NCBI GenBank assembly: GCA_905221095.1
Contig: CAJNBV010000004.1
Location: 62,001-126,000, forward strand
DNA: 64,000 nt
Source: a bacterium
GTDB lineage: Bacteria; Bacillota; Bacilli; Lactobacillales; Streptococcaceae
Reading direction: 5' to 3'
A program made the translations under genes and the position numbers. This document shows, in pieces, positions 57,483 to 64,000 of this stretch (the stretch's first letter is position 1; each line of letters opens with the position of its first letter). Under the pieces are notes generated by a model. The model was given only the letters and a program-made list of their open reading frames with translations. It did no database searches and had not been told where the DNA came from.

Positions 57483-58115
57483 ATGAAAAAAGTACTTTGT
57501 ATCATTTATCCTAATTTTTCTCTTTATGAGATAACCACTTTAACGAGTACTTTAGCTCTGCCTTTTGATATCACGATTGATTATGTAGCTTCTGAGAATT
57601 CGATGGTGGTCTCTGAGGATGGTTTGTCCTGTCAACCGACGAAAACATTGGATCAGATCCGTATAGAAGATTATTCTTGTGTGATTTTGCCGGGAATGGT
57701 AAATATAGGTCCTGCTCTACAAGATGAGAAATTGATCTCGTTTTTGAGAAGTCTTAATGAGCAAGATATCCTAATTGCAGCCATTTCTTCAGCGCCCCTT
57801 TTATTGGCGAAAGCAGGCTTGCTGAACGACACGAAATTTACAGGTGGAATTTGGCAAAACTTCTTTGACTATTTTGAATTTCTTCCACGTGAGAATTTTC
57901 AACCGAAAGTTCTTGTCCAAGATAAACAAATCATTACGGCTATCGGTTTTGCACATCAAGAGTTTGCAAGAAAAGTGATTCTTGGTCTAGGTTTGGTAGA
58001 AAATACTGACAACTATTTTAAAGAACAGAACGAATATTCAGAAGAGGATTTGATTTTTACCTTATCGGACAAAGAGTTTGATGAAGTGAAGCAGAGTATA
58101 GAAAATACCCTCTAA
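57483..58115 (+). CDS. DJ-1/PfpI family protein
   Basis: 210 residues from ATG 57483 (GAGG nine bases upstream; ATG 57474 is in frame but sits next to a TAAAAT). The flavodoxin-like DJ-1 fold is suggested by KKVLCIIYPNFSLYEITTL, the Glu-region near the first strand and the nucleophile-elbow position AAISSAPLLLAKAGLL. That elbow has Ser-Ser where active DJ-1/PfpI enzymes have Cys, so glyoxalase or protease chemistry may be lost. The gene lies between dnaK and dnaJ, after terminators. Confidence 0.78.
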   Translation: MKKVLCIIYPNFSLYEITTLTSTLALPFDITIDYVASENSMVVSEDGLSCQPTKTLDQIRIEDYSCVILPGMVNIGPALQDEKLISFLRSLNEQDILIAAISSAPLLLAKAGLLNDTKFTGGIWQNFFDYFEFLPRENFQPKVLVQDKQIITAIGFAHQEFARKVILGLGLVENTDNYFKEQNEYSEEDLIFTLSDKEFDEVKQSIENTL

Positions 58116-58133
58116 TGATTTGCTTATAATTAT

Positions 58134-58361
58134 AGAAAGGAACAAGGGTGTTCAGGAAATTGAACACGGGTTCCAAAATTTCTTACTCAATATAAAAGAA
58201 AGGAATTGAACCCGACCTAGATTGAGGTTTTGTTCCGCAATATTAACAGAAAGGAATAAGGGTGTTCGAGTAACTGAACACGGGCTACGGACTGTGCCAA
58301 AAAGATAGTTTTTCTAGGACGCAAGCGTCCGTCGTCAAAACTCCTTTTTTGGCTGTGTCCG
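58134..58361 (+). ncRNA. Repeat-containing structured leader upstream of dnaJ
   Basis: Units beginning AGAAAGGAA occur at 58134, 58198 and 58248. The first and third contain AAGGGTGTTC...TGAACACGGG hairpins (58148-58154 with 58161-58167; 58262-58267 with 58276-58281). CGGGTTC (58167-58173) can pair with GAACCCG (58208-58214). A final long hairpin spans 58288-58361: CGGAC/GTCCG, GCCAAAAA/TTTTTGGC, AGTTTT/AAAACT and a GGACG-CAAG-CGTCC tip. No coding frame explains the 271-base gap. It could be a cis-regulatory RNA, a repeat family or an attenuator. Confidence 0.45.
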
Positions 58362-58386
58362 GTTGACGCCCTTTGTATCTTGAATT

Positions 58387-59523
58387 ATGAACAATACTGA
58401 ATTTTATGATCGTCTGGGGGTGTCAAAAAACGCTTCGGCAGACGAGATCAAAAAGGCTTATCGTAAGCTTTCCAAAAAATATCACCCAGATATCAACAAG
58501 GAGCCTGGTGCTGAGGAAAAGTACAAGGAAGTTCAAGAAGCCTATGAGACTTTGAGTGACGACCAAAAACGTGCAGCCTACGACCAATATGGTGCTGCGG
58601 GTGCCAACGGTGGCTTTGGTGGTGCTGGTGGTTTCGGCGGTTTCAATGGGGCAGGTGGTTTCGGTGGTTTTGAGGACATCTTCTCAAGTTTCTTCGGCGG
58701 AGGCGGTGCTTCGCGCAATCCAAATGCCCCTCGTCAAGGGGATGACCTCCAGTATCGTGTGAACTTGACCTTTGAAGAAGCTATTTTTGGAGCTGAAAAA
58801 GAAGTTAAATACAACCGTGAAGCAAGCTGTAGTACATGTAACGGTTCTGGTGCTAAGCCAGGAACAAGTCCAGTCACTTGTGGACGCTGTCATGGCGCTG
58901 GTGTCATTAACGTCGATACGCAGACTCCGCTTGGTATGATGCGTCGCCAAGTAACCTGTGATGTCTGTCATGGTCGTGGAAAAGAAATCAAAGACCCATG
59001 TACAACTTGTCACGGAACTGGTCATGAGAAACAAGCTCATAGTGTACATGTGAAAATCCCTGCGGGTGTGGAAACAGGTCAACAAATTCGCCTAGCAGGT
59101 CAAGGTGAAGCTGGCTTTAATGGTGGACCTTATGGGGACTTGTATGTAGTAGTTTCTGTGGAAGCTAGCGACAAGTTTGAACGTGAAGGAACCACTATCT
59201 TCTACAATCTCAACCTCAACTTTGTCCAAGCAGCTCTTGGTGATACCGTTGATATTCCAACTGTTCATGGTGATGTTGAATTGGTTATCCCAGAGGGTAC
59301 TCAGACTGGTAAGAAATTCCGCCTACGTGGTAAGGGAGCACCGAGCCTTCGTGGTGGTGCAGTTGGGGATCAATACGTTACTGTTAATGTCGTGACTCCG
59401 ACAGGCTTGAACGACCGTCAAAAAGCAGCCTTGAAAGAATTCGCAGCTGCAGGTGATTTGAAAGTCAATCCAAAGAAAAAAGGCTTCTTTGACCATATTA
59501 AAGATGCATTTGATGGAGAATAA
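58387..59523 (+). CDS. dnaJ: Chaperone DnaJ (Hsp40)
   Basis: 378 residues. J domain (1-70) with HPD in [11 protein letters not shown]; Gly/Phe-rich linker (about 76-110); four CxxCxGxG zinc repeats ([32 protein letters not shown], about 147-208); C-terminal substrate-binding domains with a tail ending in HIKDAFDGE. Unusually, the 20 bases before ATG 58387 (CCTTTGTATCTTGAATT) contain no Shine-Dalgarno, and a long hairpin ends 25 bases upstream. Confidence 0.98.
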   Translation: MNNTEFYDRLGVSKNASADEIKKAYRKLSKKYHPDINKEPGAEEKYKEVQEAYETLSDDQKRAAYDQYGAAGANGGFGGAGGFGGFNGAGGFGGFEDIFSSFFGGGGASRNPNAPRQGDDLQYRVNLTFEEAIFGAEKEVKYNREASCSTCNGSGAKPGTSPVTCGRCHGAGVINVDTQTPLGMMRRQVTCDVCHGRGKEIKDPCTTCHGTGHEKQAHSVHVKIPAGVETGQQIRLAGQGEAGFNGGPYGDLYVVVSVEASDKFEREGTTIFYNLNLNFVQAALGDTVDIPTVHGDVELVIPEGTQTGKKFRLRGKGAPSLRGGAVGDQYVTVNVVTPTGLNDRQKAALKEFAAAGDLKVNPKKKGFFDHIKDAFDGE

Positions 59524-59524
59524 A

Positions 59525-59553
59525 GTAAAAAGAGCCGAGTGGCTCTTTTTACT
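59525..59553. terminator. Bidirectional terminator after dnaJ
   Basis: GTAAAAAGAGCC-GAGT-GGCTCTTTTTAC, perfect stem with A and T flanks; serves dnaJ and the converging small gene. Confidence 0.92.
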
Positions 59554-59836
59554 TATCTTCCAGTTCCTGCATTTCTTTTATCACAGCTAGTCTAGTCTGG
59601 ATATCTTTTTCCAAGGCCTTAAACTTGTAAGTTAGGTCTTCTTGGTATTCCTTGATAAGTTCTTTTTGCTGGTCGATGATTTGCAGGCTGTTTTGGATAA
59701 TATCCACATCGTCCTTGATAGCTTGAACGCGGTCAGTAGTGTTCAAGACTTCATCTGTGATGACTTGGCGATTTTTTGTGACCAAATAACTTCCTGCTGC
59801 AGCTCCTGCAAATAGCAGTAGGTTAGATAATTTCAT
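59549..59836 (-). CDS. Small membrane-anchored coiled-coil protein
   Basis: 95 residues. A hydrophobic, Ala/Gly-rich N-terminal helix (about 5-18, LLLFAGAAAGSYLV) is followed by a charged heptad-like coiled coil from about 25 to the end (QKELIKEYQEDLTYKFKALEKD). It resembles YtxH-like or chemotaxis-like hypothetical proteins of streptococci; function unknown. It follows the HIT gene nine bases downstream, so the two are cotranscribed. Confidence 0.75.
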   Translation of the reverse strand: MKLSNLLLFAGAAAGSYLVTKNRQVITDEVLNTTDRVQAIKDDVDIIQNSLQIIDQQKELIKEYQEDLTYKFKALEKDIQTRLAVIKEMQELEDK

Positions 59837-59845
59837 GGCAACTCC

Positions 59846-60256
59846 TTAGGCGTTTTTGATAGTTTCAGCGACTTGAGCGAGTTTGTCAAAGTCTGGTTCG
59901 TGGGCGATAAAATCAATCTTGAGGTCATCGTCGGCACTGTAGCGAGGCACGAGGTGAACGTGGGTATGAAAAACTGTTTGACCTGCGATTTCTTCACAGT
60001 TAGCAATGATATTCATGCCAGCAGCCTTGGTAGCTTTCATGACTTTTTGAGCCACTTTTGGCACTTGGGCAAAGAGTTGGCTGGCGCTCGTAGCGTCCAT
60101 CTCCAAAAGATTGCGATAGTGCTCTTTTGGTACGACCAAGGTGTGTCCTGGTGTTACTTGAGAGATATCAAGAAAGGCAAGAATCTGCTCATCTTCATAT
60201 ACTTTTGAAGCAGGAATTTCCCCTGCGATGATTTTACAAAAAATGCAATCTGACAT
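59846..60256 (-). CDS. hit: HIT family (Hint-type) nucleotide hydrolase
   Basis: 136 residues. The histidine triad HTHVHLVP is at about 97-104, with the N-terminal CIFCKIIAGEIPASKVYED motif containing the zinc-binding type cysteines (CxxC). Members hydrolyse nucleoside phosphoramidates or related adducts. It is divergent from the EcsA-like ATPase gene, as in other Firmicutes (hit-ecsAB). Confidence 0.94.
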   Translation of the reverse strand: MSDCIFCKIIAGEIPASKVYEDEQILAFLDISQVTPGHTLVVPKEHYRNLLEMDATSASQLFAQVPKVAQKVMKATKAAGMNIIANCEEIAGQTVFHTHVHLVPRYSADDDLKIDFIAHEPDFDKLAQVAETIKNA

Positions 60257-60283
60257 AAAATCTACCTCTACTGTATTGAATTT

Positions 60284-60292
60284 TGATATAAT
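60284..60292 (+). promoter_or_regulatory. ecsA-like promoter (-10)
   Basis: TGA-TATAAT, about 32 bases upstream of ATG 60324, which has TTGGAG before it. Confidence 0.55.
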
Positions 60293-60323
60293 ATAGCTAC
60301 ATTATACCAGATTTGGAGAAAAT

Positions 60324-61055
60324 ATGTTAGAAATAAAAAACGTGACAGGTGGCTATGTCCATGTCCCTGTCTTGAAAGATGTGTCTTTTACTGTCGAAAG
60401 TGGGCAGTTGGTCGGTTTGATTGGTCTTAATGGTGCTGGGAAATCGACGACCATCAATGAGATTATTGGTCTATTGACACCTTATAGCGGGTCTATCAAT
60501 ATCAACGGTTTGACCTTGCAAGAAGACGCGACTAACTACCGCAAGCAAATTGGCTATATTCCTGAGACACCTAGCCTGTATGAGGAATTAACTCTTAGAG
60601 AGCATATCGAAACGGTTGCTATGGCTTATGGTATCGAGCAGAAAGTGGCTTTTGAGCGAGTAGAACCCTTGTTAAAAATGTTTCGTCTGGAACAGAAATT
60701 GGACTGGTTCCCTGTTCATTTCTCCAAAGGGATGAAACAAAAGGTCATGATTATCTGTGCTTTTGTGGTGGATCCAAGTCTCTTCATCGTGGATGAGCCT
60801 TTCCTTGGTCTCGATCCGCTGGCGATTGCGGACTTGATTCAGCTTTTAGAAGTGGAAAAGCAAAAGGGCAAGTCTATTCTCATGAGTACCCACGTGTTGG
60901 ATTCGGCGGAGAAGATGTGTGATGCCTTTGTCATTCTCCACAAGGGGGAGGTGCGTGCTAAGGGAAATCTCCTGCAACTGCGCGAATCCTTTGACATGCC
61001 TGAGGCTAGTTTGAATGACATTTACTTGGCTCTGACTAAAGAGGAGGACCTATGA
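60324..61055 (+). CDS. ecsA: ABC transporter ATP-binding protein, EcsA-like
   Basis: 243 residues. Walker A GLNGAGKS (about 36-43), signature FSKGMKQKV, Walker B LFIVDEPFLGLDP and His in MSTHVLDSA. The SKGMKQ signature and divergent hit gene are typical of EcsA, which with EcsB affects secretion, competence and intramembrane proteolysis in Bacillus. Overlaps ecsB by four bases. Confidence 0.9.
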   Translation: MLEIKNVTGGYVHVPVLKDVSFTVESGQLVGLIGLNGAGKSTTINEIIGLLTPYSGSININGLTLQEDATNYRKQIGYIPETPSLYEELTLREHIETVAMAYGIEQKVAFERVEPLLKMFRLEQKLDWFPVHFSKGMKQKVMIICAFVVDPSLFIVDEPFLGLDPLAIADLIQLLEVEKQKGKSILMSTHVLDSAEKMCDAFVILHKGEVRAKGNLLQLRESFDMPEASLNDIYLALTKEEDL

Positions 61056-62101
61056 AAGACTTGTTTTTAAAGAGAAAGCAGGCTTTTCGTAAGGAGTGTC
61101 TTGGTTATCTGCGCTATGTTCTCAATGACCACTTTGTCTTGTTCCTGCTTGTTCTGCTGGGCTTTCTAGCTTACCAGTACAGTCAACTCTTGCAACATTT
61201 TCCTGAAAATCATTGGCCTATCCTTTTGTTTGTAGGGATTACCTCTATTTTACTTTTGCTTTGGGGTGGAATTGCTACTTATATGGAGGCACCAGATAAG
61301 CTCTTTCTCTTGGTTGGAGAAGAGGAAATCAAGCTCCATCTAAAGCGTCAAACTAGCATTTCTCTAGTCTTTTGGCTCTTTGTCCAGACCCTTTTCATGC
61401 TTTTATTTGCGCCCCTATTTTTGGCGATGGGTTATGGATTGCTAGTTTTTCTGGTCTATGTGCTTTTATTGGGGGGAGGGAAATATTTCCTCTTTCGTCA
61501 AAAGGCCAGCAAATTTTACACTGAAACTGGACTGGACTGGGACTATGTTATTTCCCAAGAAAGCAAGCGCAAGCAAGTCTTGCTTCGTTTCTTCGCCCTC
61601 TTTACGCAGGTCAAGGGGATTTCAAACAGCGTCAAACGTCGTGCCTATCTGGACTTTATCCTAAAGGCTGTCCAGAAGGTGCCTGGAAAGATTTGGCAAA
61701 ATCTCTATCTACGTTCCTATTTGCGAAATGGAGACCTATTTGCCCTTAGTCTTCGTCTTCTCTTACTTTCCTTGCTGGCGCAGGTCTTTATCGAGCAAGC
61801 TTGGATTGCAACAGCGGTAGTAGTCCTGTTTAACTACCTCTTGCTCTTTCAGTTGCTGGCACTCTATCACGCCTTTGACTACCAGTATTTGACCCAACTC
61901 TTTCCACTGGACAAGGGGCAAAAGGAAAAAGGCTTGCAGGCGGTAGTCCGAGGATTGACCAGTTTGGTCTTAGTGGTGGAATTAGTTGTTGGGTTGATTA
62001 CCTTCCAAGAAAAACTGGCCCTTCTAGCCCTGCTGGGAGCTGGTTTGGTTTTACTAGTCTTGTACCTACCTTATCAGGTGAAACGTCAGATGCAGGACTA
62101 A
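61052..62101 (+). CDS. ecsB: ABC transporter permease, EcsB-like
   Basis: 349 residues with about eight hydrophobic segments in pairs (about 27-45, 53-73, 103-150, 230-275, 300-345). It has the EcsB-family N-terminus with a basic segment (LKRKQAFRKECLGYLRYVLNDHF) and a central cytoplasmic loop (FYTETGLDWDYVISQE). Substrate unknown. Coupled to ecsA. Confidence 0.85.
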   Translation: MKDLFLKRKQAFRKECLGYLRYVLNDHFVLFLLVLLGFLAYQYSQLLQHFPENHWPILLFVGITSILLLLWGGIATYMEAPDKLFLLVGEEEIKLHLKRQTSISLVFWLFVQTLFMLLFAPLFLAMGYGLLVFLVYVLLLGGGKYFLFRQKASKFYTETGLDWDYVISQESKRKQVLLRFFALFTQVKGISNSVKRRAYLDFILKAVQKVPGKIWQNLYLRSYLRNGDLFALSLRLLLLSLLAQVFIEQAWIATAVVVLFNYLLLFQLLALYHAFDYQYLTQLFPLDKGQKEKGLQAVVRGLTSLVLVVELVVGLITFQEKLALLALLGAGLVLLVLYLPYQVKRQMQD

Positions 62102-62120
62102 GATTACCTATATGACACTA

Positions 62121-62157
62121 AAAAGAAGTTGAGTTCAGTTTGTCTCAACTTCTTTTA
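62121..62157. terminator. Bidirectional terminator between ecsB and blpT
   Basis: AGAAGTTGAG (62124-62133) pairs perfectly with CTCAACTTCT (62144-62153) with A and T flanks. Confidence 0.92.
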
Positions 62158-62161
62158 TTTT

Positions 62162-62491
62162 TTACAGGATAATGGTTGGTCCGTAGAGGCTCAACTTGGT
62201 CTTGACTTGATCAAAGTGGAAACGGTCATAGGCACGCCAAGCGGCGCGAGTAGGAGCGTCTGGATCAAGAGCGCTGAGTACCATGAGAAGACTGGAAGTC
62301 TGGTAAAATTTTTCCAGTTCAATCAAGACTCGATTATCCACTGTCTCAGCCTTGGCTAGAAAGCCAAGAATAGAGTCTAATTGCTCCTGAAAGCGGACAT
62401 CGTCAGCGGTTGCCTGTTTGCATGCTTGGTAGGCTTTGTTTAAGTCCGTAATCAAAGTCTGACCCGTTTTGATGGGGTCTGTATCTGTCAT
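62162..62491 (-). CDS. blpT: BlpT-like protein of the bacteriocin locus
   Basis: 109 residues, soluble and helical, no signal peptide or membrane segment. I recognise it by sequence character and by position as the first gene of the blp locus, divergent from blpS-blpR-blpH. Function is not established. The start at 62491 has an excellent AAAGGAGG. A direct-repeat box lies about 100 bases upstream on its strand. Confidence 0.75.
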   Translation of the reverse strand: MTDTDPIKTGQTLITDLNKAYQACKQATADDVRFQEQLDSILGFLAKAETVDNRVLIELEKFYQTSSLLMVLSALDPDAPTRAAWRAYDRFHFDQVKTKLSLYGPTIIL

Positions 62492-62590
62492 GAGAATTCC
62501 TCCTTTAATCTGGGTGCTAGTTTTGATTCTAGCAACTGTGTTTTGATACTGTCAGTCTATCACTTTTATCTCCTTTTTCGCCTTCAAATC

Positions 62591-62620
62591 TTTAATTGTT
62601 CTTGAAATTTCCTGAATGGT
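62591..62620 (-). promoter_or_regulatory. Candidate BlpR/ComE-type box for blpT
   Basis: On the minus strand ACCATTCAG (62620-62612), 12 bases, then ACAATTAAA (62599-62591): two imperfect 9-base direct repeats with the 12-base spacing typical of LytTR regulators of this group. Confidence 0.5.
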
Positions 62621-62635
62621 CCTGTTAAGATTTTA

Positions 62636-62644
62636 TGATAAAAT
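62636..62644 (+). promoter_or_regulatory. Possible constitutive -10 of blpSRH
   Basis: TGA-TAAAAT; if used, the blpS leader would be about 120 bases and include the box at 62682. Confidence 0.4.
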
Positions 62645-62681
62645 AGTTGTAAGAATATTATGCTTATTTGAGGAACAAGCT

Positions 62682-62712
62682 ACCTTTCAGGAGCTTTGAA
62701 GGCCTGTTTAAG
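62682..62712 (+). promoter_or_regulatory. Candidate BlpR box upstream of blpS
   Basis: ACCTTTCAG (62682-62690) and CTGTTTAAG (62704-62712), spacing 13, a weak second repeat. A -10 such as TGT-TATTCT (62741-62749) follows. Confidence 0.4.
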
Positions 62713-62769
62713 ATTTGGTGGGCTTGTGTTAGATTTTTTCTGTTATTCTCTTCTTAGGAGGAGAATCCA

Positions 62770-63108
62770 ATGAAACATATGATTATTCAGACGCAGAAAA
62801 CAGTCTATAAAGTAAACGTCGACGATATCTACTATATCCAAACACATCCAACTAAAGCCCATACCGTACAGATTGTTACAGAAGAGGCTAGTTTTAATAT
62901 GGTTCAAAATTTAAGTAATCTTGAGAACCAATATGGGGAAACTTTGATGAGATGTCATCGAAATTGTTTGGTCAATCTTGATAAATTAAAATCGATTGAT
63001 TTTCAAGAAAGAATCCTTTTTCTTGGAGAAGAAGGTCAATATGCTGTCAAGTATGCAAGGCGTCGCTATAGAGAAATTCGTCAAAAATGGTTGAAACAAG
63101 GGGAGTAA
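62770..63108 (+). CDS. blpS: BlpS, stand-alone LytTR DNA-binding protein
   Basis: 112 residues consisting only of a LytTR domain: VDDIYYIQTHPTKAHTVQIVTEEASFNMVQNLSNLE, then LMRCHRNCLVNLDKLKSIDF. No receiver domain. It is found directly upstream of blpR in blp loci, where it may modulate BlpR promoters. TAGGAGGAG precedes the start; blpR starts five bases after it. Confidence 0.85.
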   Translation: MKHMIIQTQKTVYKVNVDDIYYIQTHPTKAHTVQIVTEEASFNMVQNLSNLENQYGETLMRCHRNCLVNLDKLKSIDFQERILFLGEEGQYAVKYARRRYREIRQKWLKQGE

Positions 63109-63112
63109 GAAG

Positions 63113-63850
63113 ATGAGAATATTTGTTTTAGAAGATGATTTTTCCCAACAGACTAGAATTGAAACGACCATTGAGAAACTCTTGAAAGAACATCAGATCA
63201 TTCCGAGTTCTTTTGAGGTCTTTGGCAAGCCAGACCAACTGCTGGCAGAGGTGCATGAGAAGGGGGCGCATCAGCTATTCTTTTTGGATATTGAGATTCG
63301 AAATGAGGAGATGAAAGGCCTAGAGGTGGCTAGAAAGATTCGGGATCGGGATCCTTATGCCCTCATCGTCTTTGTGACGACTCACTCGGAGTTTATGCCC
63401 CTGTCCTTTCGCTACCAAGTGTCTGCTTTAGACTACATTGATAAGGCCCTTTCGGCAGAGGAGTTTGAATCTCGTATCGAGACAACTCTCCTCTATGCCA
63501 ATAGTCAAGACAGTAAAAGTCTGGCGGAAGATTGTTTTTACTTTAAATCAAAATTTGCTCAATTTCAGTATCCTTTTAAAGAGGTTTACTATCTCGAAAC
63601 GTCGCCCAGAGCCCATCGTGTTATTCTTTATACCAAGACAGACAGGCTGGAATTTACAGCGAGTTTAGAGGAGGTTTTCAAGCAGGAGCCTCGTCTCTTG
63701 CAGTGCCATCGCTCTTTTCTCATCAATCCTGCCAATGTAGTTCGTTTGGATAAGAAAGAAAAACTCCTTTTCTTTCCCAATGGTGGAAGCTGTATGATCG
63801 CGCGTTATAAGGTCAGGGAAGTGTCTGAAGCTATCAATAACTTACACTGA
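63113..63850 (+). CDS. blpR: Response regulator BlpR
   Basis: 245 residues. The receiver (about 1-125) has ED/D acidic residues at the start and the phosphoacceptor Asp in FFLDIEIRN. The C-terminal LytTR domain (about 145-240) has KEVYYLETSPRAHRVILYT and LLQCHRSFLINPANVVRLDKK. It is the AgrA/ComE type that, phosphorylated by BlpH in response to pheromone BlpC, activates bacteriocin and immunity promoters. Confidence 0.92.
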   Translation: MRIFVLEDDFSQQTRIETTIEKLLKEHQIIPSSFEVFGKPDQLLAEVHEKGAHQLFFLDIEIRNEEMKGLEVARKIRDRDPYALIVFVTTHSEFMPLSFRYQVSALDYIDKALSAEEFESRIETTLLYANSQDSKSLAEDCFYFKSKFAQFQYPFKEVYYLETSPRAHRVILYTKTDRLEFTASLEEVFKQEPRLLQCHRSFLINPANVVRLDKKEKLLFFPNGGSCMIARYKVREVSEAINNLH

Positions 63851-63863
63851 GCTAGGAGAGTTT

Positions 63864-64000
63864 ATGAACATTATTTGGATATTGTTGTATACACTTGTTA
63901 CTCATGGGCTAGAAATTGTCATTTTCTTTAAGGTGGATGGAATTGGTATCACTTTTGAGAGGATTTTTAAGGCCTTTCTTCTAAAATTTCTTCTAGCAGC
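63864..64000 (+). CDS. blpH: Histidine kinase BlpH (3' truncated by window end)
   Basis: Only the first 45 residues are in the window: MNIIWILLYTLVTHGLEIV and then FFKVDGIGITFERIF, i.e. the first membrane segment of an AgrC/ComD-like (HPK10) kinase. AGGAGAG lies upstream and it follows blpR by 13 bases. The identification rests on this N-terminus and on the blpS-blpR context. Confidence 0.8.
   Translation, partial: MNIIWILLYTLVTHGLEIVIFFKVDGIGITFERIFKAFLLKFLLA

Noticed and set aside
58148..58200. Tiny peptide starting GTG after AAAGGAA in the dnaJ leader unit 1
   Set aside because: The equivalent unit 3 hits a stop after three codons, so the frame is not conserved between the repeats.

Overview
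This 64 kb window is a chromosomal segment of a low-GC Gram-positive coccus. It almost certainly belongs to the mitis group of Streptococcus (S. mitis, S. oralis, S. pneumoniae and relatives). The grounds are three BOX-type repeats, the recognisable pneumococcal-type loci (amiACDEF, piuBCDA, endA/epuA, treRPC, blpTSRH, cbf1-purR) and many extended -10 (TGnTATAAT) promoters. From memory, the gene blocks match pneumococcal blocks, but the joins between them (near 17.2 kb, on both sides of the trpXYZ-like genes at 25.6-28.7 kb, and near 46.3 kb) do not match the pneumococcal order. AmiA also looks divergent, so a non-pneumoniae mitis-group species is my best inference.

Layout. 0-4 kb: cbf1 (5' truncated), purR, lysA, pflA. 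4.1-8.4 kb: an AT-rich accessory cassette next to a BOX element, encoding a LanFEG/BcrA-type bacteriocin-immunity ABC transporter and its own two-component system, with no bacteriocin gene nearby. 8.5-17.2 kb: housekeeping genes (yidC, acylphosphatase, SpoU methylase, BI-1 protein, asnA, rsmD-coaD-sepM, murA-epuA-endA). 17.3-25.6 kb: a CNNM/CBS transporter, tRNA-Cys and the Ami oligopeptide permease. 25.7-28.7 kb: a TrpXYZ-type ABC importer preceded by a leader with an aromatic-rich 19-codon peptide and a chain of mutually exclusive hairpins ending in a terminator. 28.7-33.3 kb: trehalose genes. 33.4-39.6 kb: a tightly overlapping murI-to-yidD operon including scpAB. 39.7-43.4 kb: the piu iron-uptake operon (minus strand). 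43.5-48.1 kb: galE, pepA plus a bacteriocin-immunity-like gene, and a Na/Pi cotransporter. 48.3-53.5 kb: pgk, glnRA, and a PadR regulator with two DUF2812 membrane proteins. 53.6-59.5 kb: the CIRCE-controlled hrcA-grpE-dnaK-(DJ-1)-dnaJ heat-shock cluster with two unusual structured intergenic segments. 59.5-64 kb: a small coiled-coil protein, HIT, an EcsAB-like transporter, and the start of the bacteriocin regulon blpT/blpS-blpR-blpH (blpH truncated).

The most interesting signal is the leader upstream of the trpXYZ-like operon. The six alternative pairings can be checked by hand. They form two self-consistent states whose logic fits ribosome-mediated attenuation by Phe/Tyr supply. Further points of interest are the orphan immunity cassette, three probable leaderless mRNAs, the highly structured dnaJ leader without a Shine-Dalgarno, and a palindromic MITE-like element between grpE and dnaK.
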